A DNA stretch of 64,000 bases. Source: Pseudobutyrivibrio sp. MD2005 (lineage in GTDB: Bacteria > Bacillota > Clostridia > Lachnospirales > Lachnospiraceae). Positions 1 through 7,966 of this stretch are shown here, piece after piece. A program made the translations under genes and the position numbers. Each line of letters starts with the position of its first letter. Within the stretch, counting starts at the first letter, position 1. Location: contig NZ_JHXE01000009.1 in the NCBI RefSeq assembly GCF_000621865.1, positions 1-64,000 of the forward strand, written 5' to 3'. Under the pieces are notes generated by a model. That model was not told the DNA's origin. It did no database searches and worked only from the letters and a program-made list of their open reading frames with translations.

Positions 1-64
1 CGAAAGGTCTCATGATTGCAACCATACTTTTTCCCTTAGAAACATCGATACCTACTGCGTTCAT
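1..64 (-). CDS. IS110-family transposase, N-terminal fragment (cut by window edge)
   Basis: Only the first 21 codons are visible on the minus strand. They read MNAVGIDVSKGKSMVAIMRP followed by F. The GIDVSKG segment is the start of the RuvC-like DEDD domain of IS110-family transposases and contains its first catalytic Asp. A strong ribosome binding site (AAGGAGTG on the minus strand, about 71-78) sits 7 bases before the ATG. The family moves insertion sequences by RNA-guided recombination, using a bridge RNA encoded in the flanking non-coding end. The catalytic C-terminal Ser domain lies outside the window, so completeness cannot be judged. Confidence 0.85.
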   Translation of the reverse strand, partial: MNAVGIDVSKGKSMVAIMRPF

Positions 65-65
65 A

Positions 66-262
66 AATTTGTCACTCCTTAAGATTATTGCAATGGATAA
101 GTACCAGTTTTACTCATTGCCTATTCTATCTACTGTGGTGTGACACGAACGTACCCAAGGCAGTTCAACCTGCATAAAACGAACGCTGCAAATGAGGAGC
201 TGGTTATCAGTCTATTTAACGGACGCTAAGTCCAAGAAGGAAGGCCGACATACCGATTGCTC
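66..262 (-). ncRNA. Candidate IS110 bridge RNA region
   Basis: The stretch between the minus-strand TATAAT (267-272) and the transposase start is about 197 bases. No ORF is apparent, and the size fits bridge RNAs described for IS110 relatives (about 177 nt for IS621). Short hairpins are visible: GGAC/GTCC at 221-233 and GAAC/GTTC at 148-167 with a 12-base loop. This is inferred from position and family knowledge. Donor and target loop matches cannot be tested because the other element end is missing. Confidence 0.45.
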
Positions 263-352
263 CACCATTATACAGCTAAGCAACAAGATGGATAATTCCT
301 TACTGGCTGTAAGGGGTATTAACCATAAATATATTGTAGTAGAAGGTGAGTT

Positions 353-1162
353 ATGAACAGAATCAAGGAAGAATTATTAAAAGAACAAGAAAGAATAGCA
401 GCTTTGCTAGCTAAGTCCAATAAAAACATAGTGAAATACAGGAATGTTTCTAATGAACATGTACATTTTTCCTGTAAAAAGAACTATGAGCGATATTACC
501 TTTATAATGAGGAAACGGGCAAAAGAACATATATTAAGCATAACCAATTAGCTTCATATTCCAAGAATATCCAAAGAGATTATGAGCTTGCTGTGAATCG
601 AAGGCTAGCCAAAAAGAGTAAGGCCATTGAAAAAGCTATAAAGTGTCTTGAGGGAATAGAGCTTGCAGATGTCCATAAACTCTATAATGATATGCCAAAA
701 ATGAAAAAGGATATAGTTATGCCAATAATAGAGGATGACGAGACTTATATTACAAGATGGAGAATGGAGCATCCGGGAAATCAAAATCCTTACCCGGAAA
801 AAGGGCGTTATCAAACTAATCGTGGAGAATATGTGAGGTCTAAATCAGAAAAGATAATTGCAGATATTCTAGATAAATATGAAGTTCCATATGAGTATGA
901 ACCATTACTAACACTAAAAGGAAATCATGATATATACCCAGATTTCGTAGTTCTAAATAAGAGAAATAGAAAGACATATTATTGGGAACATCTTGGCATT
1001 GTCTCGGATTTAGATTATGCAACAAACAATTTTAAAAAGTTGCAAGATTATGAGGCGAGTGGGTATCAGATAGCAAGAGATTTAATTATAACAATGGAAT
1101 CAACAAAAATGCCTTTAAAGGTAGAACATATAGAAGATAAGATAAAGACTATGTTGTTATAG
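353..1162 (+). CDS. Hypothetical protein with PD-(D/E)XK nuclease-like C-terminal domain
   Basis: This 269-residue protein has an N-terminal half rich in Lys, Glu and Arg that looks helical. Its C-terminal half carries a restriction-endonuclease-like pattern: Glu166 in RSKSEKII, Asp197 in YPDFVV and Glu212 in YYWEHLG. The usual E-x-K lysine after the last acid is replaced (W-E-H-L), so activity is uncertain. The start follows AAGGTGAG with 2 bases between. The gene is AT-rich and sits directly beside the IS110 end, which could mean recent gain. Biological role unknown; DNA binding or cleavage is only a fold-based guess. Confidence 0.6.
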   Translation: MNRIKEELLKEQERIAALLAKSNKNIVKYRNVSNEHVHFSCKKNYERYYLYNEETGKRTYIKHNQLASYSKNIQRDYELAVNRRLAKKSKAIEKAIKCLEGIELADVHKLYNDMPKMKKDIVMPIIEDDETYITRWRMEHPGNQNPYPEKGRYQTNRGEYVRSKSEKIIADILDKYEVPYEYEPLLTLKGNHDIYPDFVVLNKRNRKTYYWEHLGIVSDLDYATNNFKKLQDYEASGYQIARDLIITMESTKMPLKVEHIEDKIKTMLL

Positions 1163-1221
1163 CAGTCAATAATACAAAATGCTATATTAAAGAGAAAGAA
1201 TACAGATAGGGAGGGGTAATA

Positions 1222-1716
1222 ATGCGTCGACGTGACAGAGAAATAACAGATATAAACCACATTGAAGATATACTTCATAGCTGCAAATACTTGCACTTAG
1301 GCATGGCAGATGAGGGGATGCCTTATGTAGTGCCAATGAATTATGGCGTTATTAAAGATGAGAATGATGGTCACTACATAATTTATTTACATGGGGCACA
1401 TGAAGGAAAGAAGCTTGATATACTAAAGAAGAATCCTAATTGCTGCTTTACATTAGAAAGAAATGTAGAACCGTTTGAAGGAAGATTGGCGTGCCAGTAT
1501 GGCATGGTATATGAATCTATCATTGGTTATGGACAGGTTTCTATAGTAGATAATTCTGAAGAAAAGATGAAAGCGTTAACAGCGCTGATGCATACTCAGA
1601 CAGGCAAAGACCATTTTGAGTTTGATGAGAGGATGGTTTCTATCGTAACTGTAATGAGAATAGATGTATCAGAATTAACTGCAAAACAAAGACCACTTCC
1701 AGGAAGTGCAGGATAA
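1222..1716 (+). CDS. Pyridoxamine 5'-phosphate oxidase-like (Nim-type) flavoprotein
   Basis: The 164-residue product has the split-barrel FMN-binding pattern of the NimA/NimB family. It starts with MRRRDREI, followed by a segment reading LGMADEGMPYVVPMNYG, then YIIYLHGAHEGKKLD, which forms the flavin phosphate site. Family members reduce or bind small molecules with FMN. Some confer 5-nitroimidazole resistance, but most genomic copies have no proven substrate. The start follows GGGAGGGG. It is a single gene that ends at a bidirectional hairpin shared with the convergent tspO-like gene. Confidence 0.85.
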   Translation: MRRRDREITDINHIEDILHSCKYLHLGMADEGMPYVVPMNYGVIKDENDGHYIIYLHGAHEGKKLDILKKNPNCCFTLERNVEPFEGRLACQYGMVYESIIGYGQVSIVDNSEEKMKALTALMHTQTGKDHFEFDERMVSIVTVMRIDVSELTAKQRPLPGSAG

Positions 1717-1719
1717 ATA

Positions 1720-1758
1720 ATAGGCGGCGGGGATATCACAAATCCTAGCCGCCTATTT
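1720..1758. terminator. Bidirectional terminator
   Basis: ATAGGCGGC (1720-1728) pairs with GCCGCCTAT (1748-1756), with an AT-rich continuation on both sides. It lies between the convergent Nim-like and TspO-like genes and probably stops both transcripts. Confidence 0.8.
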
Positions 1759-1770
1759 CATCAAGGAAAA

Positions 1771-2271
1771 CTAATTCAGTAATGCTACTATTAAATTAAG
1801 ATAGGCTGCAAAAGTACACCAAAGCAGATATGGTATGAACATCACAGCGGCTACAATACTTACATGCGTAGATTTGACTATCAAAAGAATAATCATTGCC
1901 CATAGCACCAGCAGCCATGCGAATGCAAAATAGTACATTTGTCCATTAAAGAAGAATAATGACCAGGCGAAGTTAAAAGCCAGCTGTACAAAGTAGATAA
2001 TTAACGCTAGCATACGGCTCTTGCTATCCTCTGCATCAGCTGGCTTTGCCATCATAAGAAAGTAACTGCCAACGCCCATCAGTATATACAGTATTGTCCA
2101 AGCGATTGGAAATACTATTGCAGGTGGAGCCAATGCAGGCTGGTTCATTTGCCCGTATTTTAGCATTGAATCGCCTGACAGAGCGGCAGATACAATGCCT
2201 ACAGCAAGAGGCAAAATGATGAGTGGGATAAGCCTGCTGATTATTTTGTGGCGGATTAGAGCTTGTTCCAT
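1771..2271 (-). CDS. TspO/MBR family tryptophan-rich sensory protein
   Basis: This 166-residue membrane protein has five hydrophobic segments and the family signatures QPALAPP, FPIAWTILYILMGVGSY and FNFAWSLFFF. TspO proteins bind porphyrins and sterol-like ligands in the membrane and have been linked to stress responses; the function in anaerobic Firmicutes is not settled. The ribosome binding site (GAGGAGGTG) lies just upstream of the ATG. The gene diverges from the polysaccharide locus that starts at 2454. Confidence 0.9.
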   Translation of the reverse strand: MEQALIRHKIISRLIPLIILPLAVGIVSAALSGDSMLKYGQMNQPALAPPAIVFPIAWTILYILMGVGSYFLMMAKPADAEDSKSRMLALIIYFVQLAFNFAWSLFFFNGQMYYFAFAWLLVLWAMIILLIVKSTHVSIVAAVMFIPYLLWCTFAAYLNLIVALLN

Positions 2272-2405
2272 AAAAACACCTCCTCAATTAAGGTAAATTG
2301 TTGTTATTATCATTAGAACATAGCTATGTAAAAAATAAATAAAAGGCTTGGAAATAATGGAAAATAACCTCGAATTTAAAATTACTTCGATTTACTGATT
2401 AAATA

Positions 2406-2414
2406 TGATATAAT
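2406..2414 (+). promoter_or_regulatory. Extended -10 promoter of the polysaccharide locus
   Basis: TGATATAAT at 2406-2414 is a perfect extended -10 (TGnTATAAT). The -35 region is weak, as is usual for extended -10 promoters. The predicted transcript start near 2421 would leave an ATG at 2424 without a leader. This supports translation from the ATG at 2454. Confidence 0.7.
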
Positions 2415-2453
2415 GTATCCCAAATGCAAACTATAAAGAATGAGGACGAGAAT

Positions 2454-3563
2454 ATGAATAATAATTACACAAGAGAAATTGATTTAATTGATTTATTTAT
2501 TGATTGGTTGGCTCATTGGAAGTCACTTCTAGTATGCGTACTTATTGGAGTTGTACTCGCAGGCGGATATATGTATATGGGCCGCGGTACTACAACAGTA
2601 GAGGTTACAGACAAGGATGTTATGGCTACTATTAGCGATGGTGCTACACTAAGCACTCTTACTCCAGAGCAGCTTGCTACACTCACAGTTAAGGATATGG
2701 AAAAGAAGTTCCTTTCTGAGAAGGATATCAATGCTGTAGAGGAAGTAATCGCTTTATATGACGAGTATGTAGAAAACATTGAAGTGTATGATGCTCAGAA
2801 AGATGAGTTAGAAGTTAAGGATAGAGCAGAAGCATTCAATTACATTGCAAACTCTAAAAATATCGTTGAGGCTAGAAGAGCTTCTCTTACTGCTGATCAG
2901 CAGGTTTATTATGATGCAAAGATGGGATTAGACAGAACTGTTGGAGATGCAATAGCAACTAAGAACGATGAATCTAAGACAACAGTTACAACTACAACAG
3001 AAGGTGCTTCAAAGAAGAAAGCTGCACTTATTGTAATCCTTGCATTCATCCTTCATTTTATGATTGTTGCTTGTCGTTATATCTTCAATAATAAGATTAA
3101 GCACACAGATAATCTTTCAGCTATGGTTAATGTTCCAGAGTACACTCGTATGATTGACTGGAATAAGGTTGATTCAAAGAAGGGCTTAGACAAGCTTGTT
3201 AACAGCATTAGATTTGCTAGTACTAGAAAGACTCCACTTTCAGAAGTAGTAGAGATTAATGCATCAGCTACAATCGAAAAGCTTAAGAATAAGAATTACT
3301 CTTCGGTAGCACTTGTTGGTACAAATCTTGCAGATGAAAGAGATATGCTTGCTGCACAGATTTCAAAAGCAAATGCTAATGCTACAGTTAAATCTATCGA
3401 TAGCATTACTCACAGTGTAAATGGTGCAGATGATATTGCAGGTGTTGATGCAGCTATTCTCGCAGTTAAGGTTGCAAGCACTAGATATAATGATTTCTTA
3501 GAAGAACTTCAGTCTCTTCGCGATAGAGATGTGGATGTTATCGGAATCGCTATCTTTGAATAA
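2454..3563 (+). CDS. Wzz-type chain-length determinant with degenerate BY-kinase-like C-terminus
   Basis: This 369-residue protein is the first gene of the locus. It has a Wzz N-terminus (REIDLIDLFIDWLAHW), transmembrane helix 1 at about 25-42, an extracellular helical part, helix 2 at about 190-210 and a cytoplasmic tail of about 160 residues. The tail resembles the ATPase partner CpsD/CapB (SSVALVGTNLADERD; VDAAILAVKVASTRYNDF; VDVIGIAIFE). It lacks the Walker A GKS/T and a C-terminal tyrosine cluster, so kinase activity is unlikely. An ATG at 2424 lies in frame, but it has no ribosome binding site and almost coincides with the transcript start. The ATG at 2454 follows GAGGACGAG. Role: polysaccharide chain-length or export control. 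Confidence 0.8.
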   Translation: MNNNYTREIDLIDLFIDWLAHWKSLLVCVLIGVVLAGGYMYMGRGTTTVEVTDKDVMATISDGATLSTLTPEQLATLTVKDMEKKFLSEKDINAVEEVIALYDEYVENIEVYDAQKDELEVKDRAEAFNYIANSKNIVEARRASLTADQQVYYDAKMGLDRTVGDAIATKNDESKTTVTTTTEGASKKKAALIVILAFILHFMIVACRYIFNNKIKHTDNLSAMVNVPEYTRMIDWNKVDSKKGLDKLVNSIRFASTRKTPLSEVVEINASATIEKLKNKNYSSVALVGTNLADERDMLAAQISKANANATVKSIDSITHSVNGADDIAGVDAAILAVKVASTRYNDFLEELQSLRDRDVDVIGIAIFE

Positions 3564-3582
3564 AAAATTGAGGTCATGTTAA

Positions 3583-5532
3583 ATGTTCAAGATTTTAGAT
3601 AGAATTAAACACTGGCACAAGGTTGCATATTTACTTGTAGTATATGATTTTCTTTCAGTTATTTTTTCGTATTTCCTGGCTCTTTGGCTTAGGTTTGACT
3701 GTAGGTTCACACATATCGAGTGGCCTTATTTGGAAAAATACTACGAGATAATTATTCCTTACGCCGTATTTACAGTTTTCATATATTGGTTATTAGGACT
3801 ATACAGAAGTATTTGGCGTTTTGCCAGCTTTTACGAGCTTAAAAAGATGGTGTATGCTTCAGCTATCACTATTTTTTGTAAGGCAGTCTTCGTTACTTCA
3901 TTTGTCCATAGAATGCCAATCTCATATTTCGTCTTTGGTATAGGCTTTCAGTTTTTCTTTGGAGTGCTGATTCGTTTCTCTTACAGATTCGTTCTTTTGC
4001 TCAGAGAATCAAAGTCTGAAGGCACTACAACTAGCAATGTACTTCTTATTGGCGCTGGCTCAGCAGGAAGAATGATTCTACGTGATGTTAATTTTGTCAA
4101 TGGTGCTCATGATGCCAAAGTTGTTGCCATTATTGATGATAATGAAAATAAGTGGGGCAGATACATTGACGGCGTAGAGGTCATCGGTGGCCGCGATAAG
4201 ATATTATTCGCTGTTAAGCAGTATGATATAAAGGAAATATATATTGCTATCGCAAGCCTTACACCTAGTGAAAAGCGTAATATCATCAATATATGTAAGG
4301 AAACAGATTGTAAGATAAAGCAGCTTCCAAATATGTATGCTGAAAAGGCTGGTATTATTAGTGCTGGAAATCTTCAGAATATCACTATCGAAGATGTTCT
4401 TGGCCGTGATCCAATCAGCCTTCATCAGGAAGATGTTGCTGCGCAGATTAATGGTAAAGTTGTACTTGTTACAGGTGGTGGCGGTTCCATTGGTTCCGAG
4501 CTTTGCAGACAGATTGCAAAGTACCATCCAAAGCAGCTTATCATTTTTGATGTCTACGAGAACAACGCTTACGATATCCAGCTTGAGCTTAAAAAGAAGT
4601 ATCCAGATTTAAATCTTGTTACACTTATCGGTTCAGTTCGTGATGCTCGCAGAATTAATTCAGTTTTTGAAACATATAAGCCAAACATCTGCTATCATGC
4701 AGCTGCTCACAAGCATGTGCCTCTAATGGAGGATAGTCCATGTGAAGCAATTAAGAATAATGCTGTGGGTACTTACAAGACAGCTTATGCTGCTATGAAA
4801 TATGGCTGCGATCGTTTCGTACTTATCAGTACAGATAAGGCTGTTAATCCAACAAATGTTATGGGTGCTACAAAACGTATATGCGAAATGATTATCCAGA
4901 CATTCGATCATATGGTACGTGCTAATCAGGAGGATAAGCTTCCTGTACTTATCACACATCAGCTTGATTGTGATTATGAAGAGGCTGATAGAGTGCCTGC
5001 AGGAAGTGGCCATACAGAATATGTTGCCGTTCGATTTGGTAATGTATTAGGTTCAAACGGTTCTGTTGTTCCACTATTTAAGAAGCAGATTGCGGAAGGG
5101 GGCCCAGTCACTCTTACACACAAGGATATCATTAGATATTTCATGACAATCCCAGAGGCAGTAAGCCTTGTGCTTAAAGCTGGTGCTAATGCATCTGGTG
5201 GAGAGATTTTTGTACTTGATATGGGTGAGCCAGTAAAAATCCTTGATTTGGCTCGCAATATGATTGAGCTTGCAGGTCTTCGTCCTGATGTTGATATCGA
5301 GATTGAATATATTGGCCTTCGCCCAGGCGAGAAGCTTTACGAAGAAAAGCTTATGAGCGAAGAAGGTCTTAAGGAAACAGAGAATCATTTGATTCATGTT
5401 GCAGAGCCAATCAAGTTTGACTCAAATGAATTTATTAATAATCTTAGCAATTTGATGAACCTTGCGTACAGCAACATGGCTCCAGAAACAGTGCAAAAGA
5501 TTAGAGAGACAGTTCCTACATTTAAAGGATAA
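3583..5532 (+). CDS. CapD/PglF-type membrane nucleoside-diphosphate-sugar 4,6-dehydratase
   Basis: The 649-residue product has four N-terminal membrane helices (about 15-135), a first Rossmann motif (LLIGAGSAGRM) and a second catalytic SDR domain (LVTGGGGSIGSELCR). The SDR Tyr-x3-Lys is replaced by Met427-x3-Lys431 in MGATK, preceded by STDKAV, as in the UDP-GlcNAc 4,6-dehydratases PglF and CapD. It probably makes a 4-keto-6-deoxy UDP-sugar at the inner membrane face. It lies 19 bases after the wzz-like gene and 32 bases before capE in one operon. CapE catalyses a related step, so the two may feed different sugars. Confidence 0.88.
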   Translation: MFKILDRIKHWHKVAYLLVVYDFLSVIFSYFLALWLRFDCRFTHIEWPYLEKYYEIIIPYAVFTVFIYWLLGLYRSIWRFASFYELKKMVYASAITIFCKAVFVTSFVHRMPISYFVFGIGFQFFFGVLIRFSYRFVLLLRESKSEGTTTSNVLLIGAGSAGRMILRDVNFVNGAHDAKVVAIIDDNENKWGRYIDGVEVIGGRDKILFAVKQYDIKEIYIAIASLTPSEKRNIINICKETDCKIKQLPNMYAEKAGIISAGNLQNITIEDVLGRDPISLHQEDVAAQINGKVVLVTGGGGSIGSELCRQIAKYHPKQLIIFDVYENNAYDIQLELKKKYPDLNLVTLIGSVRDARRINSVFETYKPNICYHAAAHKHVPLMEDSPCEAIKNNAVGTYKTAYAAMKYGCDRFVLISTDKAVNPTNVMGATKRICEMIIQTFDHMVRANQEDKLPVLITHQLDCDYEEADRVPAGSGHTEYVAVRFGNVLGSNGSVVPLFKKQIAEGGPVTLTHKDIIRYFMTIPEAVSLVLKAGANASGGEIFVLDMGEPVKILDLARNMIELAGLRPDVDIEIEYIGLRPGEKLYEEKLMSEEGLKETENHLIHVAEPIKFDSNEFINNLSNLMNLAYSNMAPETVQKIRETVPTFKG

Positions 5533-5564
5533 ATTGAAAGGTTATAGAAGGAGTTTATTTAATA

Positions 5565-6620
5565 ATGAACTGCGAATTATTTAAAGATAAAACACTTATG
5601 ATTACAGGTGGTACAGGTTCTTTTGGGAGCACTGTGCTAAAGCATTTTTTAGATTCTGATTTGAAAGAAATCAGAATCTTCTCACGTGATGAGAAAAAGC
5701 AGGATGACATGAGACATCAGCTTCAGGCTGAGCATCCTGATCTTGCTGGAAAGGTAAAGTTTTACATTGGCGATGTTAGAAATATGCGTTCTGTTCAGGA
5801 TGCTATGCCAGGTGTAGATTTCATCTTCCACGCAGCTGCTTTAAAGCAGGTGCCATCATGCGAATTCTTCCCAATGGAGGCAGTTCGCACAAATGTAGAA
5901 GGTACAGACAATGTACTTCATGCTGCTGTTGATGCAGGGGTTCAGCGTGTAGTTTGCCTTTCTACTGACAAGGCTGCTTACCCAATCAACGCAATGGGAA
6001 TCAGCAAGGCTATGATGGAAAAGGTCATCGGTGCTAATGCTCGTGTGGCAGCAGGCAAGACTACTATCTGCTGTACACGTTATGGTAATGTTATGTGTTC
6101 TCGTGGTTCAGTTATTCCACTTTTTATCGACCAGATTAAAGCAGGCAACCCAATCACAATAACAGATCCAAACATGACTCGTTTCCTTATGAATCTTGAT
6201 GAGGCAGTTGCCCTTGTTATGTTTGCATTCGAGCACGGCGAGCCAGGTGATTTGTTCGTTCAGAAGTCTGATGCTTCTACAATCGGAGATTTGGCAAAGG
6301 CTGTTCAGCAGCTCTTTGGTGACACAGGCACAAAGATCATCGGTACTCGCCACGGCGAGAAGCTTTACGAAACACTTATGACAAACGAAGAGTGCGTTCG
6401 TTCTATAGATATGGGCGATTACTATCGCGTACTTCCCGATGGACGTGACCTTAACTATGATAAGTTCTTTGTAGATGGTCAGGTTCACACAATGGCTTCT
6501 GATGCTTACACATCACACAACACAAAGCGTCTTGATGTACAGGGCACAGTTGATAAGATTATGACTACTGATTATGTTAGAGAAATGCTTGCTAATTGGG
6601 ACATGACCCAAAAGGCATAA
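5565..6620 (+). CDS. capE: UDP-GlcNAc 4,6-dehydratase/5-epimerase (CapE/WbjB/FnlA)
   Basis: The 351-residue soluble SDR starts MNCELFKDKTLMITGGTGSF and carries STDKAAYP and Met144-x3-Lys148 (MGISK), the inverting dehydratase pattern of CapE. It catalyses the first step to UDP-N-acetyl-L-fucosamine: C4-C6 dehydration with C5 inversion. The next two genes encode the CapF and CapG steps, so the assignment is strong. The last codons (DMTQKA) lie inside a dispersed repeat whose other copy is non-coding (33497-33564). The C-terminus has probably been rewritten by that repeat. Confidence 0.92.
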   Translation: MNCELFKDKTLMITGGTGSFGSTVLKHFLDSDLKEIRIFSRDEKKQDDMRHQLQAEHPDLAGKVKFYIGDVRNMRSVQDAMPGVDFIFHAAALKQVPSCEFFPMEAVRTNVEGTDNVLHAAVDAGVQRVVCLSTDKAAYPINAMGISKAMMEKVIGANARVAAGKTTICCTRYGNVMCSRGSVIPLFIDQIKAGNPITITDPNMTRFLMNLDEAVALVMFAFEHGEPGDLFVQKSDASTIGDLAKAVQQLFGDTGTKIIGTRHGEKLYETLMTNEECVRSIDMGDYYRVLPDGRDLNYDKFFVDGQVHTMASDAYTSHNTKRLDVQGTVDKIMTTDYVREMLANWDMTQKA

Positions 6621-6666
6621 TTGCGGCAGCAATTAACTTTTGTGGTCTAGTAAGCGAAGCTTACAT
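6600..6666 (+). repeat. Dispersed hairpin repeat, copy 1 (overlaps the capE 3' end)
   Basis: The repeat starts ACATGACCCAAAAGGCAT, has a variable hairpin (AATTGC/GCAATT), then ACTTTTG, GGTCTAGTAAGC and the perfect hairpin GTAAGC-GAA-GCTTAC, ending ACATT. The same ends flank a different inner hairpin at 33497-33564. The 5' third is translated as the last residues of capE. Confidence 0.75.
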
Positions 6667-6690
6667 TAATGAGTGGAATAGGAGATTGAT

Positions 6691-7911
6691 TTGAAAGTAC
6701 TAATTACAGGCGCAGCCGGATTTGTTGGAAAGAATCTGGTAGAGACTCTTAAATGTGCTGCAGATGGCAGAGATAAATTTCACGGCATAGATGATGAGAT
6801 AATTATCTATGAGTATGACAAGGATTCTACTTTAGAGGAGCTTGATAAATATTGTAGTGATTGCGATTTTGTTTTCAATCTTGCAGGTGTTAATCGTCCA
6901 AAGGATACTTCTGAATTTATGGAAGGCAATTTTGGATTTGCTAGCACACTTCTTGACACACTCAAGAAGCATGGCAACACTTGCCCTGTTATGCTTTCAT
7001 CATCAATCCAGGCCACACTTTTAGGCAGATATGCAGGCAGTGATTACGGTAAAAGCAAGCTTGCTGGCGAGGAGCTTTTCTTTAAGTATAGCGAGGAGAC
7101 AGGTGCAAAGGTGCTTGTTTATCGATTCCCTAATCTTTTTGGAAAATGGTGCAGACCAAACTACAATTCTGCAGTGGCTACATTCTGTAATAATAAAGCC
7201 AATGGCTTAGACATCACAGTCAACGACCCTAGCACAGAGCTAGAGCTTGTTTACATAGATGATTTAGTTAACGAAATGGTAGATGCTCTTCGTGGAGACG
7301 AGCATCACTGTGATTTTGATGAGGAGGGTCAGGCAGTGCCGGATACTACCGGTAAGTACTGTTATGTTCCAGTATCTCATCACGTCACGTTAGGTGAGAT
7401 AGTAGAGCTACTTGATAGCTTTGTGGCTCAGCCAGACACACTTATGATGCCAGCCATTCCAAATGGCAGCTTTGAGAAAAAGCTTTACAGCACATATCTT
7501 AGCTACCTTCCAAAGGAAAAGGCAGTATTTGATTTAAAGATGAATGTTGATAACAGAGGCTCATTTACAGAGCTTCTTAAGACCGCTGACCACGGTCAGT
7601 TTTCAGTAAATATCAGTAAGCCTGGTATCACAAAGGGACAGCATTGGCACCACACTAAGTGGGAGTTTTTTATTGTTGTCTCAGGCCACGGCCTTATTCA
7701 GCAGCGTCGCGTTGGCTTAGATGAAAATGGTCAGCCTTATCCAGTTATCGAATTCGAAGTTACTGGAGAAAAGATTCAGGCTATCCACATGTTGCCAGGC
7801 TACACTCACAACATTATCAACCTATCTGATTCCGAGAATCTCGTAACCCTTATGTGGGCCAACGAATTGCTCGAGGCCGATAGACCAGATACATATTTTG
7901 AAGAAGTTTAA
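6691..7911 (+). CDS. capF: Bifunctional epimerase/reductase for UDP-FucNAc synthesis (CapF/WbjC/FnlB)
   Basis: The 406-residue protein has an N-terminal Rossmann SDR domain (MKVLITGAAGFVGKNL) and a C-terminal cupin (about 285-406) with the metal-ligand segment KGQHWHHTKWE. This architecture is diagnostic of CapF. The cupin epimerises C3 of the CapE product and the SDR domain reduces C4, giving UDP-6-deoxy-L-talose-NAc. Translation starts at TTG 6691 after AGGAG. It sits between capE and capG with short gaps. Confidence 0.92.
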   Translation: MKVLITGAAGFVGKNLVETLKCAADGRDKFHGIDDEIIIYEYDKDSTLEELDKYCSDCDFVFNLAGVNRPKDTSEFMEGNFGFASTLLDTLKKHGNTCPVMLSSSIQATLLGRYAGSDYGKSKLAGEELFFKYSEETGAKVLVYRFPNLFGKWCRPNYNSAVATFCNNKANGLDITVNDPSTELELVYIDDLVNEMVDALRGDEHHCDFDEEGQAVPDTTGKYCYVPVSHHVTLGEIVELLDSFVAQPDTLMMPAIPNGSFEKKLYSTYLSYLPKEKAVFDLKMNVDNRGSFTELLKTADHGQFSVNISKPGITKGQHWHHTKWEFFIVVSGHGLIQQRRVGLDENGQPYPVIEFEVTGEKIQAIHMLPGYTHNIINLSDSENLVTLMWANELLEADRPDTYFEEV

Positions 7912-7913
7912 AA

Positions 7914-7960
7914 GGCGTCTCCCTATGGGAGAAGCTGTCACCGAAGGTGACTGATGAGGG
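7914..7960 (+). repeat. Short copy of a GATGAGGG-ended dispersed repeat
   Basis: It contains the hairpins CTCCC-TAT-GGGAG and GTCACC-GAA-GGTGAC, then TGACTGATGAGGG. This matches the right half of the longer element at 25434-25535. The GAGGG end serves as the ribosome binding site of capG (ATG at 7967). Confidence 0.75.
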
Positions 7961-7966
7961 TTAAAA

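Larger units (their letters stand above)
1..285 (-). mobile_element. Left end of an IS110-family insertion sequence
   Basis: The transposase start plus roughly 200 bases of non-coding leader form the left end of an IS110-type element. IS110 elements lack long terminal inverted repeats, so the outer border is inferred. A minus-strand TATAAT lies at 267-272. In this family the -10 box sits just inside the left end and the -35 box is supplied by the right end when the circle forms. I therefore place the border at about 275-290. The other end and the target-site core are outside the window. Confidence 0.55.

Noticed and set aside
7951-7960. Hammerhead-ribozyme-like CTGATGAG in the dispersed repeats (also 25525-25535)
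   Set aside because: The required GAAA element and helix III partner are missing; the match is part of the repeat terminus.
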